A model generated the notes under the pieces. It had not been told where the DNA came from and did no database searches. It saw only the letters and a program-made list of their open reading frames with translations. Positions 26,576 through 35,565 of a stretch of 39,621 nt of DNA are shown piece after piece. The stretch comes from Planctomycetia bacterium (GTDB lineage Bacteria > Planctomycetota > UBA8108 > SXIK01). Location of the stretch: positions 1 to 39,621 of the forward strand of contig SXIK01000233.1 of the NCBI GenBank assembly GCA_005772855.1. The letters are read 5' to 3'. Position 1 is the first letter of the stretch. Each line of letters starts with the position of its first letter. The position numbers were made by a program, and so were the translations under genes.

Positions 26576-28093
26576 TTACGGGTGCTGGTGGTTGCGCCCA
26601 TTTTGCGGCGTCGCCTCGTACGGGAAGACCTTGTTAAAGGGCAGGTCGTTTGCGTCGACACCGTCGCCCGGCGGGAAAGTGTTCACCACCGGAGGCACAA
26701 CGCGTAGATCGCTCAAGATTGCGTTGATCGCAATGTCGACGACGTCGTCGCCAAAACGACGGCCGTTGGGCCAGCCGCCGGGTACGGCACCGCCCAGACC
26801 GAAGGGGTCCTGGATGGAGCTCTGGAGAACATCGCCGCCGAAGATGGACAGACGCGAGAAGCCCGCGTCGTCGGGGTTGGTCGGGTGGCCTGGGCCTCCA
26901 CCGGCCAGACGTGCGCCCGGGGTCGATAGGTCCACCTTGATCAAGTCCGGGATAAAGATGCCTGCAAGGTCCGTACGACCGGTGGTGATCTCTGGACGCG
27001 TGCCGCCCAGGAGGAGCGCGTTGATGAGCGCGGCAAGCTCCGGGGTTTCGGCATACTTGCGGAAGAGTTCGTTGTCACGCTCGGGGCTTGAGCGGCTGTA
27101 AAGGTCCTTGTCCGCGATTGCCACGAGGCCTTCGTTGAAGAGCGGGTTGCCCTGCCGCGCGACCTGCACCCAGTTTTCTTCTGTGCACGGGGCTGGCGCA
27201 GGACCAATGCCGACCAGCCAGCGCAACAGCGCGACGGCATCGGTGAGGTTGCGTTTGCTGTCCCCGTTGATGTCGCCATTCTTGCGCAGGACTTCCACTC
27301 GCTTGCGGCTGGTGGTGGCATACACGCCCACGACATGCCGGTCACCGCCGAGTTTGCTCAGCGGGATCTCTAGCGCCATCAGATGGAGGTTGTAGCCGCC
27401 CTGCGAATCCTTGCCCGGCTGACGAAGGCTCAGGAGGTCAAAGATCGACTGGATGTCGGCATAGAATCCGTCGTCACGCTGACCCGCGAACGCAACGTAG
27501 CCATTGTTCCAGTGCGCGATTGCCTCGGTGGGCACGCCGCCACGGGCCGGCATCTCGCCGTTGTCGCCCTGATTGTAGAAAGGCGTGGCGATGCCCTGGT
27601 TATTCGGTGGGACCATGCCTGTGCCCAGGACAACTTTCTTGCCATGTCTGCGGTGGTCGACCTTGGTGACAGTATAGCGTTGGAGAAGATTCTGGGACTC
27701 GTCGCCCACATGCTGAACCACGCCCAGGTAGGACTGGAGGATTGTATTGGCGTTGCGGAACGAGGTCTCGAAGACGAACTGGTAGCTCAGGGTCACCCGC
27801 CCCCTGGCCAGGTCGTCGCCGAGTGAGAGGTGGATCTGGTACAGGACGTCGTCGTCGAAGTTGTACTTGTTGGGGCCGATCCCGGGCTCCTGGTGCGGGT
27901 AGACTCCCAGGGCCACCACCAGGTTCTTTGCGCTGCCATCCTGATCAACGAAGGCGTAGACGTCGGTGGTGTTGGCAGAGGGGTCCCGAGTGATGAGCGG
28001 CGCGTCCATGTGGCTGGAGGCGAGGACAGGGCCAGCCCCCAGGAAGACACCCGCAATCCAGAGACTCGAGAGACGAAACACTGAAGTGGACAT
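26576..28093 (-). CDS. DUF4331 domain secreted protein with inserted dockerin-like EF-hand
   Basis: A 505-residue exported protein of the DUF4331 family, whose function is unknown. A signal peptide (MSTSVFRLSSLWIAGVFLGA, then GPVLAS) is followed at once by SHMDAPLITRDPSANTTDVY, the family hallmark. Later blocks include VALGVYPHQEPGIGPNKYNF, FETSFRNANTI and the end GRRFGDDVVDIAINAILSDL. In the middle (about residue 295) a GDINGDSKRNLTDAVALLRW segment looks like an inserted dockerin-type EF-hand. The ATG at 28091-28093 follows AAAGGAT. The gene sits 97 bp after the TPR gene and before the HupE-like, sigma and anti-sigma genes. Confidence 0.9.
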   Translation of the reverse strand: MSTSVFRLSSLWIAGVFLGAGPVLASSHMDAPLITRDPSANTTDVYAFVDQDGSAKNLVVALGVYPHQEPGIGPNKYNFDDDVLYQIHLSLGDDLARGRVTLSYQFVFETSFRNANTILQSYLGVVQHVGDESQNLLQRYTVTKVDHRRHGKKVVLGTGMVPPNNQGIATPFYNQGDNGEMPARGGVPTEAIAHWNNGYVAFAGQRDDGFYADIQSIFDLLSLRQPGKDSQGGYNLHLMALEIPLSKLGGDRHVVGVYATTSRKRVEVLRKNGDINGDSKRNLTDAVALLRWLVGIGPAPAPCTEENWVQVARQGNPLFNEGLVAIADKDLYSRSSPERDNELFRKYAETPELAALINALLLGGTRPEITTGRTDLAGIFIPDLIKVDLSTPGARLAGGGPGHPTNPDDAGFSRLSIFGGDVLQSSIQDPFGLGGAVPGGWPNGRRFGDDVVDIAINAILSDLRVVPPVVNTFPPGDGVDANDLPFNKVFPYEATPQNGRNHQHP

Positions 28094-28190
28094 GGGAATT
28101 ATCCTTTCGAACAAACCAACACGATACAGAACAGCCGGACCCGTGCCAGCAGCAGAAGGGGCACTGGCGACCCAAACGTGGTGAACAGAT

Positions 28191-29540
28191 TCAGGATTTC
28201 CGCGCCAACTGTTCCAGCCCGCGCTCGAGCGCGAGACGCTCGGAGGGGAGGAGGGTGTGGAGCAGTCCATGGGCGAGGTCGAGAAGTCGGTGGGCCTCGT
28301 CTCGGTTTCCCGATTCGGAGGCGATTACGCCGGCATGGAGGAAAATTCGCGCATCGATCGTACCTTCGGCCAGGGCGCCCTGCGCGTGCTCGCGTGCTTC
28401 GTTGAGGCGTCCAGCGGCGCGGCATGCCCAGGCCACTGCGTCGAGTGTGAAGACATCGCCGCGGGCCTTGAGCTCGGATTTTGCTAGCCGGACTGCGAGA
28501 GCCGCGTCTTGAGCACAGGTTGCGAGGTAGAGGGAGAATGTGCGAGGGTCATCGCTCTGGCCCGAGCGCGACAAGCGCGCCTCCACGGCCGCTGCCTCGG
28601 GGGCTTGACCCGCTGCGTGCAGGCCCTCGATGAGTGCCCAACGGTACTCGGGCAGTGGGTTGGCTGCTTCGGCAGACCGCAAGTAAGGCAACGCGGCCTC
28701 GGCGTTGCCCCGGGCGAGGCGCCAGCGCCCACGCGCCAGCAAGGCCGGTGCGTAGTTCGGGACAAGCTCGAGAGCTGCACCGAGCGAGCGCTCCGACGCC
28801 TCACTCGTTCCCGTCTGGTGCTCGAGTTGCGCCAGTCGCACCAGCGTCCATGCCGAGGCCTCGGCCTCACGCGAGTCCGTCGCCCGCACCGCGCGGCGCA
28901 GGAGATCAATCGCGCCCGGCAGATCCCCCTTGAGCCAACGCAGGTGCGAGATGCGGGTGTAGGCCTGCGGGCCTGGTCTTTGATCGACCATGGCCTGGTA
29001 GTGCTTGACTGCGGCCTCGAGCTTACCCTGCTCCATGAGTGCATCGCCCAGGAGAGCCTCATCGAACCAAGCGCCGCGGCGTTCGACTAGCTTGCGAGCC
29101 ATGGACTCCGCCTCGGCGAAGCGATGGAGGCTTACCAGTACGTGCGAACGCAGAAGAAGCGCTTCCGCCGTGCCCGGACGTGTTTGCTCCAGGCAGTCGG
29201 CGCAGCTCGATGCGAGCGTGTAGAATCCTGAATCAAAGCTCTCCCGTGCCTTCGCCACCAGCGCCCAGCCCAGCCGCTCGAGCCATGGCACTGGGTCTCC
29301 GGCGCCATTCAGTGCCGATCGAGCCCGGGCCTGGTAGTGCACGATGTCTCGATCGACTCGCGCGTCGCCCGAGTGCGGCAGAAGCGGCAAGGCGCAAACG
29401 CCACGTCCCTCCTGCACGACCTCGGCGAGGGAGAAACCTGGCGACAGACCGATCAGAGCTAGCCCCAGGAGTAAATAAACCACCTTGAGCTGGCAGCCAG
29501 GGAACCGGACAGTGGCGGAGAGAGTTGAGGGTTGCCGCAC
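28191..29540 (-). CDS. Exported tetratricopeptide-repeat protein
   Basis: A 449-residue protein with an N-terminal signal segment (LKVVYLLLGLALIGLSPGF) and many TPR-like helix pairs: LLRSHVLVSLHRFAEAESMA, LLGDALMEQGKLEAAVKHY, ALLARGRWRLARGNAEAAL, HAGVIASESGNRDEAHRLL. TPRs bind other proteins, so a scaffold role is likely. An SCADC pair lies near residue 112. The GTG start at 29538-29540 follows AAAAAGGATC. It leads the TPR, DUF4331, HupE-like, sigma, anti-sigma series, all on one strand. The 228 bp upstream hold no recognised gene. Confidence 0.85.
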   Translation of the reverse strand: MRQPSTLSATVRFPGCQLKVVYLLLGLALIGLSPGFSLAEVVQEGRGVCALPLLPHSGDARVDRDIVHYQARARSALNGAGDPVPWLERLGWALVAKARESFDSGFYTLASSCADCLEQTRPGTAEALLLRSHVLVSLHRFAEAESMARKLVERRGAWFDEALLGDALMEQGKLEAAVKHYQAMVDQRPGPQAYTRISHLRWLKGDLPGAIDLLRRAVRATDSREAEASAWTLVRLAQLEHQTGTSEASERSLGAALELVPNYAPALLARGRWRLARGNAEAALPYLRSAEAANPLPEYRWALIEGLHAAGQAPEAAAVEARLSRSGQSDDPRTFSLYLATCAQDAALAVRLAKSELKARGDVFTLDAVAWACRAAGRLNEAREHAQGALAEGTIDARIFLHAGVIASESGNRDEAHRLLDLAHGLLHTLLPSERLALERGLEQLARKS

Positions 29541-29768
29541 GGGCGAAGATCCTTTTTCGGAAACTTTGAGAGTTACGGCTTGAGCCCGAGCAAGGACATG
29601 CCTCGGTTACTGGTTCGCTTTCCCATATCTACGGAGGTCGAGCACCAGCGGATTCAGCGCGGTGAAAAGTTTTCCAACACACCCTCAGGATTGGACCACC
29701 GCGTGGGCAAGCTTGTACCCCCTGGCGCAAGAGCGGGCGTCAAGCCTACCCAGGAGCGTGAACGATGT

Positions 29769-30578
29769 TCACGTTTCAGGGTTGAGGACCGTCCAGAAGG
29801 TGATGGAAAGCTGGAAGAAGGGGCCATGGACGGTCAAGTCGCCGTCGTTGGTCGTCTCGGTCATGTCGAAGTGCATCGCACGGTAGCCGAGGTCGAGGTC
29901 CAGGTGATTCCACAGACGCACGCCCGCGGAGCCCGCGGTGTCAATGATGGATCGCTCGAGAGACAGCCCTCCCAGGACGAAGGAGTCGTTCAGGTGGAGG
30001 ATCCCAAAGCGAAGCTGCCCCGAGAGGATTCCCGCGGGATAGAAGGAGGAGAACCCGCGGTGCTCATCGAAGGTGGCACCGGGCGCGGAGCCCTTGATAC
30101 GAGAATCGAAGACCCAGTAATAGCCCTGAAAACCGACACGGAGATCGCCCAGATCAGCCCGCAGCACTCTGTAGTCGTACCGAAAGGAATAGAAGTTGTA
30201 GTCGAGGTCGCTGTTCACTCTCGTGCCGGTGGGATAGTTCGCGCCGTGAAAGACGAGTGGCTCGGAAAGAGTGTCTTTCCCCTTGAAGCGCAGAGGCAGG
30301 TATTCGAAGCCAAGCCGATGGTCCCGCGGCGAGAAACCGAAGCCGGCCTCGGGAACCTGATCGGCCTCGAGGTTCAAGTCCTCGCGGACGTTGATTCTCT
30401 CGCCGCTTCCGGGCTTTCCTCCCTTGATGATGAGCAGGCTCCCGTAGACGTTCGAAAAAAAATAGCATCCGAACGGAGTCGACTCGACGTCCTTGGTACA
30501 GGAAGCCCCCCTGGGCGCGTCCGTCTCGGGCGGAGGGGCCTGGCCCAAGCTGATCGGCACTGCAACGTGGCTCCACAC
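29769..30578 (-). CDS. Probable outer-membrane beta-barrel protein
   Basis: At least 269 residues with alternating hydrophobic strands and aromatic girdles: YNFYSFRYDYRVLRADLGDL, VGFQGYYWVFDSRIKG, LDLDLGYRAMHFDMTE and a C-terminal FFQLSITFWTVL. I infer a membrane barrel; no family was recognised. The start is doubtful. The GTG at 30576-30578 cuts into a hydrophobic signal-like stretch (PLVILVWSHVAVPISLGQA) that extends upstream in frame without any usable start codon. An ATG just after the upstream gene's stop is out of frame by one base, and loss of one T from the TTTTTT run near 30645 would join it. The gene directly follows the dimethylformamidase-like gene and is probably cotranscribed. 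Confidence 0.65.
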   Translation of the reverse strand: MWSHVAVPISLGQAPPPETDAPRGASCTKDVESTPFGCYFFSNVYGSLLIIKGGKPGSGERINVREDLNLEADQVPEAGFGFSPRDHRLGFEYLPLRFKGKDTLSEPLVFHGANYPTGTRVNSDLDYNFYSFRYDYRVLRADLGDLRVGFQGYYWVFDSRIKGSAPGATFDEHRGFSSFYPAGILSGQLRFGILHLNDSFVLGGLSLERSIIDTAGSAGVRLWNHLDLDLGYRAMHFDMTETTNDGDLTVHGPFFQLSITFWTVLNPET

Positions 30579-30672
30579 AAGAATTACCAGCGGGCCGACC
30601 GTCCGTGAACTGGACCATGGGCGAAACGGTCGATCTCGTGTAGCAAAAAATTTTACACGGCATCAATACATT

Positions 30673-32904
30673 TCACTTCAGGAACCTTCGCAGCACGTTC
30701 CCGGTCAATCGCGACACGTTATTGTCGCCGTCCCTCGTTAGCAGGCTACCCATCCAGTTGATCGAGCCCACGGAAAAAACGGCGCCACCGTTTGGCGCTT
30801 CGAGCAGCGTTATATCGGAGCGCACTCGCGAATCCTCCTGACCGCCGTGACCCGGGAGGATCATCGTGAGGTCCTCGATGACGATTTGGTAATAGTTGGA
30901 ATGTCGTCCTTCCGAGGTTGCCAGCCGCAACGTCTCCGGCGGCGTCCCATTTGCCAGGTCGAAGCGATCGATCTCGTCCCCGGACGCCCCGTTCATGATA
31001 AATCCGAAACCGCCGATGACTTCATCGGCACCGATTCCCTCAAACGCCCACGAGGCGCGGGGATCTCGACTGCCCGGGAGTTGGTCGTACCCCTCGGCGC
31101 CTCCCCAACCCTCGGACGCGAATCCAACTCCAACCAGTTTGTTGGGGGGCAGCCCCCGATAGCGCCAGAGCCCACCCTGCTCGCCAGTGAAACTTAGACA
31201 GATCTCAGCCGGATCCGATGACCAGGAGCGGGTTCCGTTGATCCCGCGCCGAACCTCGAGGAGGTGCGGGCGGCCCTCGGCGATCGCCGTTACCCAGTAG
31301 AACCCATTGCCGCCCAGGTACATGAGGTGCCCGCCACTTGCCAGGTACTCCGAAAGCGCCTTGAGCATGGGTGCCGTCCAGTATTCCGGGTGACTCCCCG
31401 TGATCACGACCCTGTACGGCTTGAAGGCGTCGATTCCCTCACGGTGAACGTCCTCGTCCACGGCGACATCATACGGGAACTCGTTCCGTTCGAGCCATTC
31501 GATCAGGAAAAGATCTGCCGCAAAGTGGCGAGAGCAGCCGTTGATGAAAAGCTTGAACTGGGGGCGCATCGTCACCAACGGCCGCAGTCGCGAGGAATAG
31601 CAGATGCCGGTCCCGTCCGGGTGTGTGTCATAAACGGACGCACCCAACTCCGGGTGGGCTTCCAACCACTTTTCGCGTTCTGTGCGCTCGACCCTCATGG
31701 GGGTCGTCTTCGTCAAGAAGTCGGGGTCGAGGGCCGCGCCCTTGAAGATCCGATCATTCGCGTAGGCGAGGTAGGTGTTGGTCGGCGCCAGATAGAGCAC
31801 GGGCGCGGCGCTCGTGGCCGAAGCGGCACGGACATAGAACGGGACGTACTCGATGCTCTCCCCGGCCGTCATTCGTGCCGCATACAGCCCGGCTGGTAAA
31901 TCGCGGGGGATCTCGTAAACGAAGTCCACGGACCATCCGGCATCCTCGAGATCGTCCTCGTGGTACGCGATTGCGCCGTACTGTTCAGGTTTCAGCCGAA
32001 ACGTTACCTCGCTCCCGTCGAAGTTGGCGCCGGTAACGGCGCGGGTCGGCTGCTGAACGATGGTGCCGTGAAAGCCGTGCGGCCCGGTGTCATTCACGGT
32101 TGTGCCGGTGATGTCGATCGATGGATCCCAGGCAGCCACCAGGCCCTTGACCTCGGCGGGGTTGCCCCAGTTCCGAATCCGTCCGAGCTCCGTGTCCGAG
32201 AGCGCTCGATCCCAAATCCTTGCGCGGTCAATCTTGCCGTTGAAGACACTGGCGGGGGAAGGCCTCCCATCCGACATTGGGGCAAGGTGCTCCGCTCCGA
32301 TCAAGAATGGAGCGTTGGAAGCAGACAGTCGTTCGGTCTGGAAAGCGACCTGCGCTGAACCGCTTTCCTCGGGCAACCAGAGCCGTTTCAACATTGTCCA
32401 GTCCAGCCGGAGTACCTGTGTTGTCGAGTCGTACCGTGCGGCGATGGAATACCAACGGTTTGCCAGTAGCGGTGTGCCGCTGGCAACGTGTCGACCTTTC
32501 GCGCCATCGCCGAATCGGAACACCACCTTGCCCCCTTCGTCGAGATGCAGCGAATACCCGCTGCCGACACGGGCACTGGATTTTGCGAGGATTCCTTGCT
32601 CCCTGCCGCGTGCCGGCAACGATGGGCAGATCCAAGTCTGAATCGTGAAGCTACCTTCAAGACGAAGTGCCGGAGCGTCCTTGACCCGAGTGTAGGACCC
32701 GATCGCAATGGGCTGATATCGGCCCGGGTGATTTCCGTTCACGGCGCTGGGGATGACGGTGTCCTTCGCGGGATCGGGTGTGTCAAAAAAGCGATCTAGT
32801 CTGACAACGGCCACGTCATAGCTCGGCTGGGTCGTGCTGACGAGAAACGCGATCTGTTCACCCGGGCGCGCGCTCAGACGATCGGTGTATGCGATAACTT
32901 CCAC
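30673..32904 (-). CDS. N,N-dimethylformamidase-like large subunit with LamG domain
   Basis: A 743-residue protein resembling the large subunit of dimethylformamidase, an iron enzyme that splits formamides and other amides. An N-terminal beta domain (VIAYTDRLSARPGEQIAFLV) is followed by a LamG/concanavalin-like domain (LRLEGSFTIQTWICPSLPA to FNGKIDRARIWDRALSDTEL). The catalytic domain has LYLAPTNTYLAYAND (Y378, Y381), YDTHPDGTGICYSSR (Y425, Y436) and VVITGSHPEYW (H505, E507). The Paracoccus enzyme uses two Tyr and one Glu for iron, with a nearby His two residues before that Glu, so these residues fit. No separate small subunit is seen. The GTG at 32902-32904 follows AAGGAGCG. No signal peptide is visible. 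Confidence 0.85.
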   Translation of the reverse strand: MEVIAYTDRLSARPGEQIAFLVSTTQPSYDVAVVRLDRFFDTPDPAKDTVIPSAVNGNHPGRYQPIAIGSYTRVKDAPALRLEGSFTIQTWICPSLPARGREQGILAKSSARVGSGYSLHLDEGGKVVFRFGDGAKGRHVASGTPLLANRWYSIAARYDSTTQVLRLDWTMLKRLWLPEESGSAQVAFQTERLSASNAPFLIGAEHLAPMSDGRPSPASVFNGKIDRARIWDRALSDTELGRIRNWGNPAEVKGLVAAWDPSIDITGTTVNDTGPHGFHGTIVQQPTRAVTGANFDGSEVTFRLKPEQYGAIAYHEDDLEDAGWSVDFVYEIPRDLPAGLYAARMTAGESIEYVPFYVRAASATSAAPVLYLAPTNTYLAYANDRIFKGAALDPDFLTKTTPMRVERTEREKWLEAHPELGASVYDTHPDGTGICYSSRLRPLVTMRPQFKLFINGCSRHFAADLFLIEWLERNEFPYDVAVDEDVHREGIDAFKPYRVVITGSHPEYWTAPMLKALSEYLASGGHLMYLGGNGFYWVTAIAEGRPHLLEVRRGINGTRSWSSDPAEICLSFTGEQGGLWRYRGLPPNKLVGVGFASEGWGGAEGYDQLPGSRDPRASWAFEGIGADEVIGGFGFIMNGASGDEIDRFDLANGTPPETLRLATSEGRHSNYYQIVIEDLTMILPGHGGQEDSRVRSDITLLEAPNGGAVFSVGSINWMGSLLTRDGDNNVSRLTGNVLRRFLK

Positions 32905-33018
32905 CTTCGCTCCTTTTTCTTGCCGCCAGCGCGGTTGGCTCACACTGGCGCGCCAGATGATTCCATGTGTTTGCGCCGACGCCTGCGCACGTCGGTTGGA
33001 CAAACGCGCAAGGCGCTC

Positions 33019-34014
33019 TTACTCGGCCGCCCGGGCGGGCCCCAGGCCGTGTTCTCCACTCAGTCGGATCTGGTTTTTCCCCTGACGCTTGGCCTCAAGG
33101 CACATCTGATCCGCAAAAGCGATCAGTTCCTCGGCCTCCTCGCAATCGCCAGGGTAAGTGGCGACGCCGATCGACACCGTCAGAACGTCCCTGGCCTCCC
33201 CGGCTCGCCCGACATCCTTGGGAGAATCGGAGTCGGTATCCCGGACGCCCTCGGGCGTCCCCGAGCGCACGGAGAAGGTTCGAGGGATTGAGAACACAGA
33301 GTCCGGCGAGCCAGCTTTCACGGACATCGGCTGGGCTTTTCGGATGCGCTCTGCCAGAGTGCCCGCCTCCGCGTTGCTGGTCTGCGGCAGGACGATCGCA
33401 AATTCGTCTCCTCCAAACCGACACACGGAGTCTGTCTGGCGAGTGTTATCGCGGAGGAGCCGCCCCAGCCGGCGCAGGACCGCGTCTCCCTCGACATGGC
33501 CAAAGGCATCGTTCACTCGCTTGAAATCATCAACGTCGAGCAACAGTAGTGAGAGCTCGTTCGAGTAGCGACGCGCCCTGCGGACTTCCTGAGAGAGGAT
33601 CTCGTTGAAGTAACGCCGGTTGTAGATGCCAGTTACCTCATCGGTGTTGACATGGCTGAGAATGCTCTCAAACTCCGGCCTGGCGATGAGACGGACTTGT
33701 CGCAGGATTCCGCTACGGTTCGAGAGGTAGTCGAGAGCCGCCACGCGAAACGCCACCTTGCGGCCCAAAAGCTCGGTCATGCGAGCCTTGTTCTTCATGA
33801 TGGCCGCCCAGAGCCTCTTGGCCTGTTCGGGGTTGAAATGTCGACGCGTCAGGTAGTGAAGGAGCTCACTGTAGATACTGTCCCCATTGCGGCCAAGCTG
33901 CGAGATGATCTTCTCGAGGGCCTCTGGCGAGTCGATGTGGCGGTCCTGCCCCAACACCTCGATCAAGTCAATCCCCTGGTCTTCTAACTCCTGGAGCTGC
34001 CTGGAATAGCTCAT
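33019..34014 (-). CDS. GGDEF-domain diguanylate cyclase
   Basis: A 331-residue cytoplasmic enzyme that should make cyclic di-GMP. Residues 1 to about 118 are a helical domain of unknown type. The GGDEF domain starts at NTDEVTGIYNRRYFNEIL. The active motif GGDEF (201-205) and the inhibitory-site RQTD (192-195) are both intact, so product feedback is likely. A stretch of about 45 residues (232-276, Ser/Asp/Arg-rich) is inserted before the last core strand (VLTVSIGVATYPGD). The ATG at 34012-34014 has AGCTCCTC just upstream. It lies 64 bp after the degenerate receiver gene on the same strand, suggesting a shared signalling circuit. Confidence 0.92.
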   Translation of the reverse strand: MSYSRQLQELEDQGIDLIEVLGQDRHIDSPEALEKIISQLGRNGDSIYSELLHYLTRRHFNPEQAKRLWAAIMKNKARMTELLGRKVAFRVAALDYLSNRSGILRQVRLIARPEFESILSHVNTDEVTGIYNRRYFNEILSQEVRRARRYSNELSLLLLDVDDFKRVNDAFGHVEGDAVLRRLGRLLRDNTRQTDSVCRFGGDEFAIVLPQTSNAEAGTLAERIRKAQPMSVKAGSPDSVFSIPRTFSVRSGTPEGVRDTDSDSPKDVGRAGEARDVLTVSIGVATYPGDCEEAEELIAFADQMCLEAKRQGKNQIRLSGEHGLGPARAAE

Positions 34015-34078
34015 GAGGAGCTATCTTATCGACCAACGCACGGCAAGACCAGCCGCAGGATTTTCCCAAACGGGGGGC

Positions 34079-34432
34079 CTACAAGGCCTCGATGGAGCTC
34101 AGCATGTGCTGGACCGGGTACGGCTTCGCGAAGCATGAGACCTCCGCGCGCCTGGGCAACTGCTCGCGGAATCGTTGAGCTTCTTCGCCAAGGACGAATA
34201 CCGGAATCTCGATGCCCTTCTCCTCGAGGAACTCGAAGAACTCCTCCATCTCGGCGTTGATCATTTCCGTGTGGAGAATCAGCAAGTCCATGCGCCTCTG
34301 CGCCAGGATCATTTTGCCCACGTCCCTGGAGAGGGCGATCTCGAGCTCGAACCGCCTGGTGTCGAGCAGGTTTCGGATCTCGTACGTGCTCTCCTTGCTT
34401 TGCCCCAGGATCAGAATTCTTCCGCGATCCAT
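34079..34432 (-). CDS. Degenerate response-regulator receiver domain protein
   Basis: A 117-residue single-domain protein with the outline of a CheY-type receiver: GRILILGQSKESTYEIRNLL for strand 1 and helix 1, MDLLILHTEM for strand 3, and SCFAKPYPVQHML with the conserved Lys. The phospho-acceptor Asp at the end of strand 3 appears to be His (LLILHTEM), and the acidic pair after strand 1 is missing. It therefore probably does not take phosphate in the normal way. I choose ATG 34430-34432 (MDRGRILILG), preceded by GAGGTG; a start at 34462 would add ten residues. It is next to the diguanylate cyclase gene. Confidence 0.7.
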   Translation of the reverse strand: MDRGRILILGQSKESTYEIRNLLDTRRFELEIALSRDVGKMILAQRRMDLLILHTEMINAEMEEFFEFLEEKGIEIPVFVLGEEAQRFREQLPRRAEVSCFAKPYPVQHMLSSIEAL

Positions 34433-34620
34433 CGTCACCTCATTCAAGAAACGTTCGGGCAAAGCAATAGTGGAAGACCGTGGCGTCTCTGTTGCCGTTG
34501 ACGGGTCCGTACTGCCTTGCTATTGGCGAGAATGCAGATGTATCGACCAATGCCCGGCAATTCTTCAACTGCGTGCCGGGCTTTGACCGGGAATGTTGGA
34601 GCGCACTTCTTTTGGTCGAG

Positions 34621-35541
34621 CTATGCGGGGCGGAAGACGAACATGCGGAGGAAGGAGGCGATGGTTGACCGCAAGTCCTCACGGTTCACGATTCGATCGA
34701 GGAATCCGTGCTCGAGGAGAAACTCGGACGTCTGAAATCCCGCGGGGATATCGGCCTTGATCGTCTCTCGGATTACGTTGGGTCCCGCGAAGCCGATCAG
34801 GGCCTTCGGCTCTGCAATGACCACGTCGCCCAGGGCGGCAAAGCTCGCCAGTGCTCCGCCCATTGTTGGGTTGGTGAGGACCGAGATGAACAGTCCACCG
34901 TGCCGGTCGAGGTCGGCAAGCGCGGCGCTCGTCTTTGCCATCTGCATGAGGGAGAGAATGCCCTCGTCCATTCGCGCCCCACCGCCGGACCCGCTCACGA
35001 AGATGAAGGGGTATTTCAGGTCACGCGCCAGCTCGACGCCTCGGAAGATTTTTTCGCCCACGACCGAGCCCATGCTTCCACGCAAGAAACGAGAATCGCT
35101 CACGCCGAAGACGACAGGTATTCGCTCGATCTTGCCGGTGCCGACCACACAGGCGTCCTTGAGTCCTGTACGATGCTGGGTCTCGACGAGCCGATCCTTG
35201 TACGCCTTCAAGGCCCGGAAACCCAGAGGGTCCAGGGGCGAGAGGTTCGTGAACCGTTCCTCGAAACTGGCAGGATCCAGGATCATCTGGATCCGCTTTG
35301 CGCTCGAGATCTCAAAGTGATAGTTGCACTCTGGGCAGACATTCAGCTTCTCCTCGACTCGAGGTTTGTAGAGGAGCTTCGAGCAGCCGTCGCACTGCAT
35401 CCAGAGGTTCGCTGGCATGTCTCGCCGCTTCTTGACGGCGTCCGTCCTGGCCTCGAGCGGCTCGAGTCCTGAATCCAGGGCGGGGTCGAGCTGCCGTTTG
35501 GCGGTGGGGGAGGGTAAAGAGTCCTGGGGTGTATCGTTCAT
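34621..35541 (-). CDS. accD: Acetyl-CoA carboxylase carboxyltransferase subunit beta
   Basis: A 306-residue subunit of acetyl-CoA carboxylase, which makes malonyl-CoA for fatty-acid synthesis. After a 40-residue polar leader comes the four-cysteine zinc ribbon: C50, C53 (QCDGC) and C69, C72 (CPECNYHFEI). The carboxyltransferase fold follows, with RGSMGSVVGEK, SGGGARMDEG, SVLTNPTMGGALASFA and FAGPNVIRETI. Length is normal. The ATG at 35539-35541 follows TAAGGCACC. The alpha subunit is not in the window. rpe lies 24 bp upstream on the same strand, so the two may be cotranscribed. Confidence 0.96.
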   Translation of the reverse strand: MNDTPQDSLPSPTAKRQLDPALDSGLEPLEARTDAVKKRRDMPANLWMQCDGCSKLLYKPRVEEKLNVCPECNYHFEISSAKRIQMILDPASFEERFTNLSPLDPLGFRALKAYKDRLVETQHRTGLKDACVVGTGKIERIPVVFGVSDSRFLRGSMGSVVGEKIFRGVELARDLKYPFIFVSGSGGGARMDEGILSLMQMAKTSAALADLDRHGGLFISVLTNPTMGGALASFAALGDVVIAEPKALIGFAGPNVIRETIKADIPAGFQTSEFLLEHGFLDRIVNREDLRSTIASFLRMFVFRPA

Positions 35542-35565
35542 GAGGTGCCTTACAATCCCTACACT

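Noticed and set aside
34708-35472. A 254-residue antisense frame over accD
   Set aside because: accD is unmistakable on the other strand.
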